A stretch of 34,938 nt of DNA from Desulfatirhabdium sp964549995 (GCA_964549995.1 CAZJXF010000023.1:1-34938), one strand, 5' to 3'; positions 1 through 8,652 are shown, counted from the stretch's first letter. Numbers and translations are program-made. Notes: generated from the sequence alone by a model not told the origin.

Positions 1-1
1 C

Positions 2-3000
2 TATGCCCGGATCGGGGTGCTGCACTGCGACGGATGCGGAAAACCGGTGCTGCGGCAAACCCCTGCGTCCGTCTGGGAAGCCGTTCGTTCCCTTCCAGAC
101 GGGGAGCCCGTCGTCATCACCTTCGATGCGGTCATCGACGATGTTTCCTCCGCTGTCTCCGATTTCCTGCGCCAGGGGTTCGACCGGGTGTTTCGAGAAG
201 GCCGTCTTCTTTCCTTAGAAGAAATGGAGTTCGCTCCCGGAGAAACCGTCGAAATGGTGGCGGATCGGCTGCGCTTTTCCGAAGACCAGCGGGAGCGGGT
301 CATCGATTCCATCGAGCAGGCTTTCCGGATGGGAGCGGGAGCCATGAACGTCTGGATGCAGGGCAGGCGGCACAGCTTCCGTCAATCGCTTTCCTGTGCC
401 GTCTGCGGCATCGCCTACCGGCCGGCGCTCCCGAACACCTTCTCCTTCAACAGCCCCATCGGCGCCTGTCCGGAATGCAAGGGGTTCGGCCGGGTGATCG
501 ATATCGACATGGACAAGGTGATCCCGGATCCGCGTCTTACCCTGGCCGAAGGGGCCATCCGGCCTTTCGGATCGGCTCAGGACGGCCGGATGGAGTTCGC
601 CGATCTCGAGCGCTTCTGCCGCAAGCATGGGATTTCGCTCGAAACGCCTTTCGATGCCCTGCCCGAAACAGCTAAAAGGGCCATCATCGACGGTGCAGAC
701 GGTTATTACGGGGTGAAGGGGTTTTTCGAATGGCTCGAGAGCCGCACCTACAAGATGCACGTGCGGGTCTACCTGTCGCGATACCGCAGCTACAACACCT
801 GCCCGGTCTGCCGGGGCGCCCGGCTCAAACCCGAGGCCCTTCGTTACCGGATTGCCGGAAAGACCATTGCCGAGGTGCAGGGGCTTTCGGTGAGCAAGGC
901 ATTATCCTTCTTTCGATCCGTCCGATCAGCTCAGGAACCCCACCGCATCCTCCTCGATGAAATCGTGGGAAGGCTCTCTGTGCTCGAAGATGTCGGTCTG
1001 GGCTATGTGACTCTCGATCGGGCTTCCCGGACCCTTTCGGGCGGAGAATCCCAGCGGGTGGCCCTGGCCTCCGTGCTGGGTGCATCCCTCGTCAACACGC
1101 TCACCGTGCTGGACGAGCCCAGCGTCGGGCTTCATCCCCAGGACGGCGAACGCCTGACGGCCATCCTGAAGCGCTTTCGGGACAAGGGCAACACCGTAGT
1201 GGTGGTCGAGCACGATCCAGAAATCATCCGCCAGTGTGATCGGGTGATCGAGATCGGGCCGGGTGCCGGAAGCGCTGGCGGGCAACTTCTCTACAGCGGC
1301 CCGGTAGGCGGGCTTCAGGGAACGGCGACCGCCGATGTTCTCTTTCACCCCGACTTCATTCCCGTTCCTGCAGTGCGGCGACGTCCGGTTGACGGAAAAT
1401 GGATCACTATCCGCGGGGCGGCGGAACACAACCTGAAAAAAATCGATGTGGCCGTGCCCCACGGTCTTTTGGTCTGCCTCACCGGGGTTTCGGGCTCGGG
1501 AAAGTCCACCCTCGCAGAAGACATCCTCTACCGGGCGGCAGCCCGTGCCAGGGGAATCGGAGAGGAGCGGCCGGGCGCCTTCGATGCCATCGAAGGGGTG
1601 GACGATTTCACCGATGTCCTGCTGGTGGATCAAATGCCGCCTGCCAAGTCCCCGAGGGCCAACGCGCTCACCTACACCCATGCCCTGGATGTGCTGCGCA
1701 AGCGGCTGGCCGAATCGCCCGAGGCGAAGGCCAAGGGCTGGGGACCCGGCATGTTCTCCTTCAACGTGGCGGGTGGCCGGTGCGAAACCTGTAAGGGAGA
1801 GGGATTCAGCCGGGTGGAGATGCAGTTTCTGCCGGATGTGTTCATCTCCTGTCCGGACTGCGGCGGCCGGCGGTTCAAACCGGAAGTGCTGGCTGTCCGC
1901 TACCTGGGGCGATCGCTCGATGACTGGCTTTCGATGACGGTGGACGAGGCTTGCACCCTGTTTCCCACAGGGGATGCCTTTCACGGGTGCCTCAAGCCGC
2001 TGCAGGAGGTAGGGCTCGGGTATCTGCGGCTCGGGCAGCCGCTCGCCACCCTGTCGGGCGGGGAGGCCCAGCGGCTCAAGCTCTCTCGATTTCTGGCCCA
2101 GGTGGGGGGCGGCGGCAATCTCTTGATCCTCGATGAGCCGACGACCGGCCTGCACGGAAAGGATGTGGCCGTGCTGATCGGGGCACTGAACCGTCTCGTG
2201 GATCGGGGCAACACCGTCGTCGTCATCGTTCATCATCTGGACGTGATCAAGTGCGCCGACTGGGTGATCGATCTGGGTCCCGGAGGCGGGGAGGCAGGCG
2301 GGCGGATCGTCGTCGCCGGTCCGCCCGAGATGGTGGCCGAACATCCCGAATCGGTGACGGGCCGCTTTCTGAGGCACTATCTCGGCATGGCGTCCCCGGC
2401 GGCTGGACGGATCGAGGAGTCCACGGAACCCTTCCAGCCGGTGGCTCGGACGACGATCGACATCGTCGGCGGCCGCGCCCACAACCTGAAAAACGTTCAC
2501 ATCCGCATTCCCCTGCATCGGTTGACCGTTCTGACGGGGGTTTCGGGCTCCGGAAAATCGACCCTCGCCTTTGATGTGCTTTTCGCCGACGGGTTGCGTC
2601 GTTACCTGCAGAGCCTTCCCCCCTACGTCCGACAGTATCTGTCCATGCCCGAGCGGCCCGAGGTGGATCAAGTGATCGGCCTTCCGGCAACTGTCGCCAT
2701 CGAGCAACGGGTGAGCCATGCCGGCAGGCGATCGACGGTAGGAACACTTTCGGAGATCTACCACCATTTGCGGCTGCTCTTCAGCCGTATCGGGGTATGT
2801 CGGGATCGGGAAGCCCATTTCGGCGCCGATCCGCCCGATCCGCGTCTCTTTTCTTTCAACTCGCCGATGGGGGCATGTCCCACGTGTGACGGCCTCGGGA
2901 CGATGGACGGTGAAGGGGAAAACCGTGTGATCTGTCCGGCCTGCAGCGGGGGAAGACTTCGGCCCGAAGCCTTGGATTTCCGGGTGGATGGCTTGAACAT

Positions 3001-4630
3001 CGTGGAGATGGCGGGCTCTTCGGTGAGTCGCCTCGAAAAGCGCTTTTCCGCCATGTCCTTTTCGGAACCTCTTCATCCCGTGGCTCATCCCATCCGGATG
3101 GAAATCCTGGAGCGGCTGCGCACCCTGATCCGTCTCGGTCTCGGATATCTGGGCCTCGATCGCTCGGGGGACACCCTGTCGGGAGGGGAGGCGCAGCGGA
3201 TCCGGCTGGCCGCCCAGCTTGGGTCCAACCTCACGGGGGTGTGCTACATTCTCGATGAGCCTACGATCGGGCTCCATCCTCGGGACAACCATCGGCTGAT
3301 CGATGCCTTGACGGCCCTGCGGGATCGGGGGAACACGGTGATCGTCGTGGAGCACGATATCGAAACGATCGAAGCGGCCGACTGGGTGATCGATCTCGGG
3401 CCGGGCGCAGGGGAGGCCGGCGGTGCGGTCATCTACGAAGGCCCTCCGGGCGCGTTGCGGACGGCGGAAGGTTCTTTCACCGGGCAATGGATCGCCCGCA
3501 GGGCAGAAGACCCCGACGCCGGGATGCCGTGTATCCGAAAAGCTCGAAGGAAGGGCGATTCGAAGGGCCCAGATACGGAGATGCCGACGGCGGATTCCGG
3601 GAGCCCGGCTGCAGGCAGACGGGTGCTTTCCGTTCGTGGGGCGAGAAAAAACAATCTTCAGGCCATCGATGTGGACATTCCCCTGGGTCGTTGGGTGACC
3701 TTCACCGGGGTGTCGGGTTCCGGAAAATCCTCGCTTTTGAAGGAGGTGATCTGTCGGGGGATAGTGGCCCGGTTGTCGGGGCAGGTGCCTGCGGAGGAGC
3801 CGTTCGATGCGCTTATGGGGTGGGAGGCCGTCGGCCGGGTACTCGAAGTCGATCACAGCCCCATCGGAAAGACTTCCCGCTCGATTCCGGCAACCTACAT
3901 CGGTGTCTTCGACGAAATCCGAAAACGGTTTGCTGCCACCCCGACCGCCCGAAGCCGGGGCTATGGGGCGGGGCGGTTTTCCTTCAATCTCGCCGAAGGT
4001 CGTTGCCCCGTCTGCGAGGGCCAGGGGCAGATCCAGGTCGAGATGCGGCTTCTTCCCGATGTAACGGTGCCCTGCGAAGCCTGCCGGGGGAAACGCTTCA
4101 ATGCCGACACGCTCGCCGTGCTCTATAAAGGAAAGAGCATGGCGGATGTCCTCGAGATGACCTTCGAGGAGGCCGGCCGCTTTTTTCTTGCCGTTCCGAA
4201 GATTCGAAACCCCCTGAACATCGTTTCGGATATCGGCCTGGGATACCTGCGGCTCGGGCAGTCGAGTCCGACCCTTTCCGGTGGTGAGGCCCAGCGCCTG
4301 AAACTGGCCCGGCAACTGGTCAAACCGGCATCCGGGCATACCTTCTACGTGCTCGACGAGCCATCGACGGGACTTCATCCGGTGGACATCGAACGGCTGG
4401 TTCGGGTGTTGCGGGCTCTGGTGGACCAGGGTCATACGGTTGCCGTCATCGAGCACAATGTCGAGATGATTCTTGCCTCCGATGTCGTGGTGGACTTGGG
4501 GCCTGATGCCGGACCGGACGGCGGACGGGTGGTAGCCGTCGGAACGCCGCTGGAATTGATGGATCAGGCGGTGTCATCGGCTACTGCCGAGGCATTGCGG
4601 CGGTATTGCCGAAGGCCGCAGGGCTCCTGA
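2..4630 (+). CDS. uvrA: Tandem double-length UvrA (excinuclease ABC subunit A), 5' end cut off
   Basis: DNA-damage recognition ATPase of nucleotide excision repair, cytoplasmic. The frame is already open at base 2, so the start lies upstream; at least 1542 residues are present, against about 940 for a normal UvrA. Two UvrA copies are joined. Copy 1 lacks only its first Walker A (off the window); it shows the UvrB-binding stretch with CxxC...CxxC fingers (bases 26-410), a signature LSGGESQR near 1036 and DEPSVGLHP near 1105. Its second half has GVSGSGKST near 1485, a CETC/CPDC zinc module near 1784-1860 and LSGGEAQR near 2053. Copy 2 has Walker A motifs near 2540 and 3705, CPTC/CPAC and CPVC/CEAC modules, signatures near 3175 and 4275, and DEPTIGLHP and DEPSTGLHP. 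In copy 2 only about 17 residues separate the LLFSRIG and FSFNSPMGAC motifs, so the UvrB-binding domain is missing there. Chlamydial UvrA is also double-length, so the architecture is known. The ~200-bp gap after the stop contains a heptamer array. Confidence 0.93.
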   Translation, partial: YARIGVLHCDGCGKPVLRQTPASVWEAVRSLPDGEPVVITFDAVIDDVSSAVSDFLRQGFDRVFREGRLLSLEEMEFAPGETVEMVADRLRFSEDQRERVIDSIEQAFRMGAGAMNVWMQGRRHSFRQSLSCAVCGIAYRPALPNTFSFNSPIGACPECKGFGRVIDIDMDKVIPDPRLTLAEGAIRPFGSAQDGRMEFADLERFCRKHGISLETPFDALPETAKRAIIDGADGYYGVKGFFEWLESRTYKMHVRVYLSRYRSYNTCPVCRGARLKPEALRYRIAGKTIAEVQGLSVSKALSFFRSVRSAQEPHRILLDEIVGRLSVLEDVGLGYVTLDRASRTLSGGESQRVALASVLGASLVNTLTVLDEPSVGLHPQDGERLTAILKRFRDKGNTVVVVEHDPEIIRQCDRVIEIGPGAGSAGGQLLYSGPVGGLQGTATADVLFHPDFIPVPAVRRRPVDGKWITIRGAAEHNLKKIDVAVPHGLLVCLTGVSGSGKSTLAEDILYRAAARARGIGEERPGAFDAIEGVDDFTDVLLVDQMPPAKSPRANALTYTHALDVLRKRLAESPEAKAKGWGPGMFSFNVAGGRCETCKGEGFSRVEMQFLPDVFISCPDCGGRRFKPEVLAVRYLGRSLDDWLSMTVDEACTLFPTGDAFHGCLKPLQEVGLGYLRLGQPLATLSGGEAQRLKLSRFLAQVGGGGNLLILDEPTTGLHGKDVAVLIGALNRLVDRGNTVVVIVHHLDVIKCADWVIDLGPGGGEAGGRIVVAGPPEMVAEHPESVTGRFLRHYLGMASPAAGRIEESTEPFQPVARTTIDIVGGRAHNLKNVHIRIPLHRLTVLTGVSGSGKSTLAFDVLFADGLRRYLQSLPPYVRQYLSMPERPEVDQVIGLPATVAIEQRVSHAGRRSTVGTLSEIYHHLRLLFSRIGVCRDREAHFGADPPDPRLFSFNSPMGACPTCDGLGTMDGEGENRVICPACSGGRLRPEALDFRVDGLNIVEMAGSSVSRLEKRFSAMSFSEPLHPVAHPIRMEILERLRTLIRLGLGYLGLDRSGDTLSGGEAQRIRLAAQLGSNLTGVCYILDEPTIGLHPRDNHRLIDALTALRDRGNTVIVVEHDIETIEAADWVIDLGPGAGEAGGAVIYEGPPGALRTAEGSFTGQWIARRAEDPDAGMPCIRKARRKGDSKGPDTEMPTADSGSPAAGRRVLSVRGARKNNLQAIDVDIPLGRWVTFTGVSGSGKSSLLKEVICRGIVARLSGQVPAEEPFDALMGWEAVGRVLEVDHSPIGKTSRSIPATYIGVFDEIRKRFAATPTARSRGYGAGRFSFNLAEGRCPVCEGQGQIQVEMRLLPDVTVPCEACRGKRFNADTLAVLYKGKSMADVLEMTFEEAGRFFLAVPKIRNPLNIVSDIGLGYLRLGQSSPTLSGGEAQRLKLARQLVKPASGHTFYVLDEPSTGLHPVDIERLVRVLRALVDQGHTVAVIEHNVEMILASDVVVDLGPDAGPDGGRVVAVGTPLELMDQAVSSATAEALRRYCRRPQGS

Positions 4631-4703
4631 CAGTGTGTGGTTCAAATCGACAATCAGAAATCGACAATCATCTTGACATCTTGGAGGAAAATCGTCAGTC
4701 TTA

Positions 4704-4752
4704 GGCTATGGGCTATGGGCTATGGGCTATGGGCTATGGGCTATGGGCTATG
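4704..4752. repeat. Heptanucleotide tandem repeat, (GGCTATG)7
   Basis: Seven perfect copies of the 7-bp unit GGCTATG, ending in GG, lie in the ~200-bp gap between uvrA and the next gene. Just upstream, at about 4646-4670, AATCGACAATC also occurs twice. A short open frame runs through the array (Met-Gly-Tyr-Gly-Leu-Trp-Ala repeats), but it has no ribosome binding site and I treat it as fortuitous. Confidence 0.97.
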
Positions 4753-4828
4753 GGTGGATGGCGGTGGCAGGTGCCTTGCCGGGAAGGTCGGCATCCATCG
4801 ATGTTCGTAAGTCGGCGGAGGAAGAGCG

Positions 4829-5371
4829 ATGAAGCGAATCGGAAGCGGACGATGGTATTCTGGAAGGGCGATCCTGGTGTTTTTCTGCCTTTGGCTTGCC
4901 GTAGGGGCGTGGGGGCCGGTGTTTGCCTTTGAGAAGGCGGATCCCCTGACCGACCGGGAGATTGCAGAGCGGTTGGCGAGGCTGGAAGAAAGCGTCAAGA
5001 ACCTGACCGAAGCCGTCAATCGCGGGTTTCAGGCGGTCGAGATGCGGTTTCAGGGGGTTGACCAACGGTTTCAGGCGGTCGAGATACGCATTCAGGGGAT
5101 GGAGCAAAGCTTCAACCAGCGGTTCGATCAAATCGTTCAATTGATGACTGGGATCGTGGCTACATTCGGCGCGATTGTTGCTGTCGCGATCGGTTTTGCC
5201 CTTTGGGATCGGCGGACCATGATCCGGCCCTTCGAAACGAAAACCCGAGCCATCGAAGAGGAACTTGCCAAAAACAAGGACAAACTGCATCGACTGCTTG
5301 AAGCCTTGCGGGAGCTGGCCAAACAGGACGGGAAAATCGCGGAAGTGCTGCGCAGTTTTGCCTTGCTTTAA
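4829..5371 (+). CDS. Small membrane protein with coiled-coil repeats, unknown function
   Basis: A 180-residue protein I cannot assign to a named family. An N-terminal signal or anchor (about residues 13-34, ending VFAFE) is followed by a predicted coiled coil (about residues 45-105). Two 14-residue repeats there read FQAVEMRFQGVDQR and FQAVEIRIQGMEQS. They are encoded by a 17-bp identical DNA repeat at 5027-5043 and 5069-5085, so they arose by recent duplication. A hydrophobic helix (about 107-130, GIVATFGAIVAVAIGFAL) precedes a charged, probably helical tail. The start was chosen for the GGAGGAAG ribosome site about 8 bases upstream. Topology suggests a periplasmic coiled coil tethered to the inner membrane. 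It stands alone, with a repeat end beginning 3 bases after its stop. Confidence 0.75.
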   Translation: MKRIGSGRWYSGRAILVFFCLWLAVGAWGPVFAFEKADPLTDREIAERLARLEESVKNLTEAVNRGFQAVEMRFQGVDQRFQAVEIRIQGMEQSFNQRFDQIVQLMTGIVATFGAIVAVAIGFALWDRRTMIRPFETKTRAIEEELAKNKDKLHRLLEALRELAKQDGKIAEVLRSFALL

Positions 5372-5374
5372 GGT

Positions 5375-5392
5375 TGACGACTTCGAAAAAAG
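5375..5392 (-). repeat. Solo left end of the 315-bp inverted-repeat element
   Basis: TGACGACTTCGAAAAAAG differs at one base from the reverse complement of the right end of the complete element at 15227-15542. It begins 3 bases after a stop codon. With the opposite-facing end at 7955-7972 it encloses the UDP-xylose gene pair. Downstream, 5460-5473 (TCTTCCGCTTTTA) recurs at 12410-12423, each time leading into a TTCTGAC heptamer array. Confidence 0.7.
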
Positions 5393-5473
5393 TCCATCAT
5401 GCAACCGGGGTTCGACCCCGATAACTGAAAGCCGCAGGAGCGAGCCTAAAAAATCAGGATTCTTCCGCTTTTA

Positions 5474-5529
5474 TTCTGACTCCTGACTCCTGTCTTCTGA
5501 CTTCTGACTTCTGACTTCTGACTCCTGAT
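5474..5529. repeat. Heptanucleotide tandem repeat, TTCTGAC type, 8 units
   Basis: Eight 7-bp units, five exact TTCTGAC and three variants (TCCTGAC, TCCTGTC, TCCTGAT), end 34 bases before the UDP-glucose dehydrogenase start. The same unit and the same upstream sequence occur at 12424-12472, in front of gspH. Both arrays run into an ATATT-like tail. They may separate or insulate promoters, but no function is shown by the sequence. Confidence 0.95.
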
Positions 5530-5563
5530 ATTTTTCGTAGAAAAGCACGGAAAGGTTCTCCGC

Positions 5564-6943
5564 ATGTCGTTTGAAAAACGCATTTTGTGTATTGGCGCTG
5601 GATATGTCGGCGGGCCGACCATGGCCATGATCGCCTGCAAATGCCCCCAATACAAGGTGACCGTCGTCGATATCAATGCCGAGCGGATCGCCCAATGGAA
5701 TTCGGATCGGTTGCCCATCTACGAGCCGGGGTTGGACGAAATTGTCTGCAAGGCTCGGGGAAGAAACCTCTTCTTTCATACCGACATCCCTACAGCCATT
5801 CGAGAGGCCGACATCATTTTCGTCAGTGTCAACACCCCGACGAAAACCTTCGGAGAGGGTGCCGGCATGGCCGCCGACCTCCAATATTGGGAGAAGACCG
5901 CCCGCCAAATCCGCGATGTGGCAACCACCTCCAAAATCATCGTCGAAAAGAGCACCCTTCCCGTCAAAACCGCTCAGGCGATGGAACGGATTCTCACGGC
6001 AACCGCAAACGGCGTCCGCTTCGATATCCTGTCGAATCCCGAATTCCTGGCGGAAGGCTCGGCCATTCGGGATCTCGAATCTCCGGATCGGATTTTGATC
6101 GGATCCCGGCAGACCCCCGAAGGCATTCGGGCCCGAGACGCTCTCGTCGACATCTATGCCCACTGGGTCCCGCGGGAGCGGATCCTGACCATCGACATCT
6201 GGAGCAGCGAGCTGTCCAAACTGGTGGCAAATGCCTTTCTGGCTCAGCGGATTTCCTCTATCAACACCATTTCCGCCCTCTGCGAAAAGACCGGAGCCGA
6301 CGTTTCGGAAGTGGCCCATGCCGTCGGGCTCGACAGCCGGATCGGTTCGAAATTTCTCAATGCCAGCGTAGGCTTTGGGGGGTCTTGCTTTCAGAAGGAC
6401 ATCCTGAATCTCGTCTACATCTGCCGTACCCTCGGCCTTGAAGCGGAAGCCGCCTACTGGCAACAGGTGGTCGACATCAATGAGCGGCAAAAGAAGCGTT
6501 TCGTCACGAACATGCTCCGGGCCATGTTCAATACCCTTGCCGGCAAGAAGATCGCTGTATTCGGCTTCGCCTTCAAGGCCGATACGGGGGATATCCGGGA
6601 AAGCCCTGCCATCTATGTCGTTCGGCAGCTCTTGGCCGAACGGGCCGAGGTGACGATCACGGATCCGAAGGCCATTGATAACGCCCGAGAAGAACTCAAG
6701 GGGCTTTCCGGTGTCGACTTTACCGACGACCCTTACGAGGCCGCCCGCAACAGCCATGCCATTGCGGTTCTCACCGAATGGTCCCAGTTTCGAGATCTCG
6801 ATTATGAAGCCATCCATCGGTCCATGGCCAAACCGGCCTTCGTCTTCGACGGCCGAAATCTCCTCGATCACGACCGGCTTTATGACATCGGGTTCAATGT
6901 CTACCCCATCGGAAAACCCAAACGGAGCCACCTTCACGAATGA
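5564..6943 (+). CDS. ugd: UDP-glucose 6-dehydrogenase, eukaryote-like type
   Basis: Oxidises UDP-glucose to UDP-glucuronate with two NAD+ in the cytoplasm. The 459 residues open with a Rossmann motif (GAGYVGGPT, about residue 10). They continue with VSVNTPTKTFG, EKSTLPV, NPEFLAEG, the substrate-loop WSSELSKLVANAFLAQRISS and the active-site GFGGSCFQKD with catalytic Cys275. The C-terminal UDP-binding half contains FGFAFKADTGDIRES. Length and wording of these motifs are close to the animal and plant enzymes (active Cys276 in human), more than to the shorter E. coli Ugd; this resemblance is from memory. The next gene overlaps by 4 bases (ATGA), so both are translated together. A polysaccharide-type export permease at the right end of the window fits use of the sugar nucleotides in surface glycans. 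Confidence 0.95.
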   Translation: MSFEKRILCIGAGYVGGPTMAMIACKCPQYKVTVVDINAERIAQWNSDRLPIYEPGLDEIVCKARGRNLFFHTDIPTAIREADIIFVSVNTPTKTFGEGAGMAADLQYWEKTARQIRDVATTSKIIVEKSTLPVKTAQAMERILTATANGVRFDILSNPEFLAEGSAIRDLESPDRILIGSRQTPEGIRARDALVDIYAHWVPRERILTIDIWSSELSKLVANAFLAQRISSINTISALCEKTGADVSEVAHAVGLDSRIGSKFLNASVGFGGSCFQKDILNLVYICRTLGLEAEAAYWQQVVDINERQKKRFVTNMLRAMFNTLAGKKIAVFGFAFKADTGDIRESPAIYVVRQLLAERAEVTITDPKAIDNAREELKGLSGVDFTDDPYEAARNSHAIAVLTEWSQFRDLDYEAIHRSMAKPAFVFDGRNLLDHDRLYDIGFNVYPIGKPKRSHLHE

Positions 6944-7896
6944 ACCGGTATTCCCGCAAACGCATTCTGGTCACCGGTGGGGCGGGGTTTCTGGGCTCCC
7001 ATCTTTGCGACCGCCTGATTCAGGAAGGTCATGAGGTTCTGTGCCTGGATAATTTTTTCACAGGGAGCAAGGAAAATATCGCCCACCTGATGTCGAACCC
7101 ACGCTTCGAGCTCGTGCGGCATGATCTGGTGCAGCCCATTTTTCTGGAAGTCGATGAAATCTACAACATGGCCTGCCCGGCCTCTCCGATCCATTACCAG
7201 TACAATCCGGTGAAAACCATCAAGACCTGCATTCTGGGTGCCATCCATATGCTGGGGCTTGCCAAGCGGGTCAAGGCAAAGATCCTGCAGGCATCCACGA
7301 GCGAGGTATACGGAGACCCGGACATTCACCCGCAGAATGAGACCTACTGGGGCCGGGTGAATCCCATCGGCATTCGATCTTGCTATGATGAGGGCAAGCG
7401 GTGTGCCGAAACCCTGTTTTTCGATTACCATCGCCAGAATCGGGTAAACATCCGGGTGGCTCGGATTTTTAACACGTATGGCCCCCGGATGCATCCGAAC
7501 GACGGCCGGGTGGTGAGCAACTTCATTGTCCAGGCCCTTCAGGGGAAGGACATCACCGTGTATGGGGATGGAACGCAGACGCGAAGTTTCTGCTATGTGG
7601 ATGACTTGGTGGATGGGCTCGTTCGACTGATGAATGCACCGGACGAGGTCACAGGACCGGTGAATCTCGGCAATCCTGAAGAATGGACCATTCGGGATCT
7701 GGCCGAAACCATCCGCGACCTCACCGGCTCCCGGGCGAACATTGTCTACAAGCCCATGCCCCAGGACGATCCCAGGCAGCGTAAGCCCGATATCACCCAG
7801 GCTGAACGGCTACTCAACTGGAAACCATCCACGGGAGTTCAGGAAGGGCTGCAGCGGACGATTGCGTATTTTCGGATGGTGCTTTGCGGCCATTAA
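6940..7896 (+). CDS. uxs: UDP-glucuronate decarboxylase (UDP-xylose synthase)
   Basis: Extended short-chain dehydrogenase that converts UDP-glucuronate to UDP-xylose by NAD+-dependent oxidation, decarboxylation and reduction. The 318 residues show the nucleotide motif GGAGFLGSH (residues 11-19), DNFFTGSKENI, MACPASPIHYQYNPVKT, the catalytic ASTSEVYGDP and YxxxK (Tyr149, Lys153), then VARIFNTYGPRM and TRSFCYVDDLVDG. These last motifs separate UXS from UDP-glucose 4-epimerases. The start codon overlaps the ugd stop, and the two enzymes form a complete two-step route from UDP-glucose to UDP-xylose. A repeat end lies about 60 bases after the stop. Confidence 0.94.
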   Translation: MNRYSRKRILVTGGAGFLGSHLCDRLIQEGHEVLCLDNFFTGSKENIAHLMSNPRFELVRHDLVQPIFLEVDEIYNMACPASPIHYQYNPVKTIKTCILGAIHMLGLAKRVKAKILQASTSEVYGDPDIHPQNETYWGRVNPIGIRSCYDEGKRCAETLFFDYHRQNRVNIRVARIFNTYGPRMHPNDGRVVSNFIVQALQGKDITVYGDGTQTRSFCYVDDLVDGLVRLMNAPDEVTGPVNLGNPEEWTIRDLAETIRDLTGSRANIVYKPMPQDDPRQRKPDITQAERLLNWKPSTGVQEGLQRTIAYFRMVLCGH

Positions 7897-7954
7897 TGGG
7901 GGCAATCCGTTTCCGGCTGTGCTTGCTGCAATTGGGTAATCCAATAATGATGGA

Positions 7955-7972
7955 CTTTTTGCGAAGCCGTCA
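7955..7972 (+). repeat. Solo right end of the 315-bp inverted-repeat element
   Basis: CTTTTTGCGAAGCCGTCA differs at one base from the right end of the complete element at 15525-15542. It lies between uxs and hicB and faces the left-type end at 5375, so the two have the relative orientation of the ends of one element. Confidence 0.7.
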
Positions 7973-8025
7973 TTCATCATCGGGTGAAAAGCATTTGATT
8001 CCGTATGGATCATCCGGAGTGTCTC

Positions 8026-8247
8026 ATGAAAAAGCATTTTCCAATCGTTGTCGAACAGGATCGAGATGGGTTTTTTATTGTCGAGTGCCCGATTTTCAAG
8101 GGCTGTCGCAGTTATGGAAAAACGCTGGATGAAGCTATGGACAATATCCGTGAAGCCATTGAGCTATGTATGATGGATGAACCAGATGATCGTTTTGAGA
8201 AGATGACCTTTGTCGGTCTTAGAGATTTGGAGCTCGCGGTTTCATGA
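8026..8247 (+). CDS. hicB: HicB-type antitoxin
   Basis: A 73-residue protein with the partial RNase-H-like HicB fold: FPIVVEQDRDGFFIVECPIFKGCRSYGKTLDEAMDNIREAIELCM. It would bind and neutralise the HicA toxin. I start at the MKK codon (8026), which has GGAG 6 bases upstream, rather than at the in-frame ATG at 8005. The protein lacks the C-terminal DNA-binding extension of many HicB proteins, so autoregulation by this protein alone is uncertain. The stop overlaps the toxin start by 4 bases. The antitoxin comes first, the reverse of E. coli hicAB, but this order is common. Confidence 0.88.
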   Translation: MKKHFPIVVEQDRDGFFIVECPIFKGCRSYGKTLDEAMDNIREAIELCMMDEPDDRFEKMTFVGLRDLELAVS

Positions 8248-8504
8248 CAACATTTCCGTCCATTTCATTCCGAGATTTGATCAGGACGGTAAAACGGTTC
8301 GGTTTTACAGCTGTACGTCAAAAGGGATCCCATATTCGTTTCATTCATCCGAATGGTCGAAAAACGACGATTCCAGATCATGGGAATAAGGACGTACCTA
8401 TTGGGCTGTTGATGAAAATCGTCCGCCAGGACTTGGAGATGGATATGGAATCTTTCTACGAAGCCTATATCCAACAAGAGAATCAGAACGGATCATCCCT
8501 GTGA
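8244..8504 (+). CDS. hicA: HicA-type mRNA interferase toxin
   Basis: An 86-residue protein of the HicA/YcfA family, a double-stranded-RNA-binding-like fold that cleaves mRNA. The core reads KRFGFTAVRQKGSHIRF (His30 is the expected catalytic residue), followed by KTTIPDHGNKDVPIGLLMKIVRQ. This is the usual family pattern, with a somewhat long tail. Start and antitoxin stop overlap (ATGA), so production is coupled to HicB. The pair sits between the UDP-xylose genes and the T2SS operon and is probably an independent module. Confidence 0.9.
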   Translation: MTTFPSISFRDLIRTVKRFGFTAVRQKGSHIRFIHPNGRKTTIPDHGNKDVPIGLLMKIVRQDLEMDMESFYEAYIQQENQNGSSL

Positions 8505-8511
8505 AAAGTCA

Positions 8512-8540
8512 TTGACAAAGGTTTGTTCGTTATTCATTTC
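8512..8540 (+). promoter_or_regulatory. Possible sigma-70 promoter ahead of the T2SS operon
   Basis: A perfect -35 box TTGACA (8512-8517) is followed after 17 bases by a poor -10 (CATTTC). It is the only promoter-like sequence I see between hicA and gspG and leaves a leader of about 110 bases. The weak -10 makes this tentative. Confidence 0.25.
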
Positions 8541-8652
8541 GCTCCCGCTGCTTTTCCTCGGCGAAGAAGCCATATGCAGGGGTGGAGAAATGGAGGGTTT
8601 GGGATTGCGCTGGTAACATCGGAAAGTGTTTTGAAAAAGGAGATTGTCGGCA

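Noticed and set aside
926..4456. Antisense open frame of 1176 codons across uvrA
   Set aside because: It mirrors the codon bias of uvrA (few TTA, CTA and TCA codons in the sense frame). It has no ribosome site and no recognisable motif. The same holds for long antisense frames over ugd (5471-6937), gspE (8530-10476), gspF (10692-11807) and gspD (18809-19918).
4708..4932. Short + strand frame starting in the GGCTATG array
   Set aside because: The frame exists because a 7-bp repeat has no stop in three phases. It has no ribosome site and overlaps the better-supported gene at 4829.
5474..5529. Tandem array considered as a CRISPR remnant
   Set aside because: Units are 7 bp and contiguous without spacers, and no cas gene is present.
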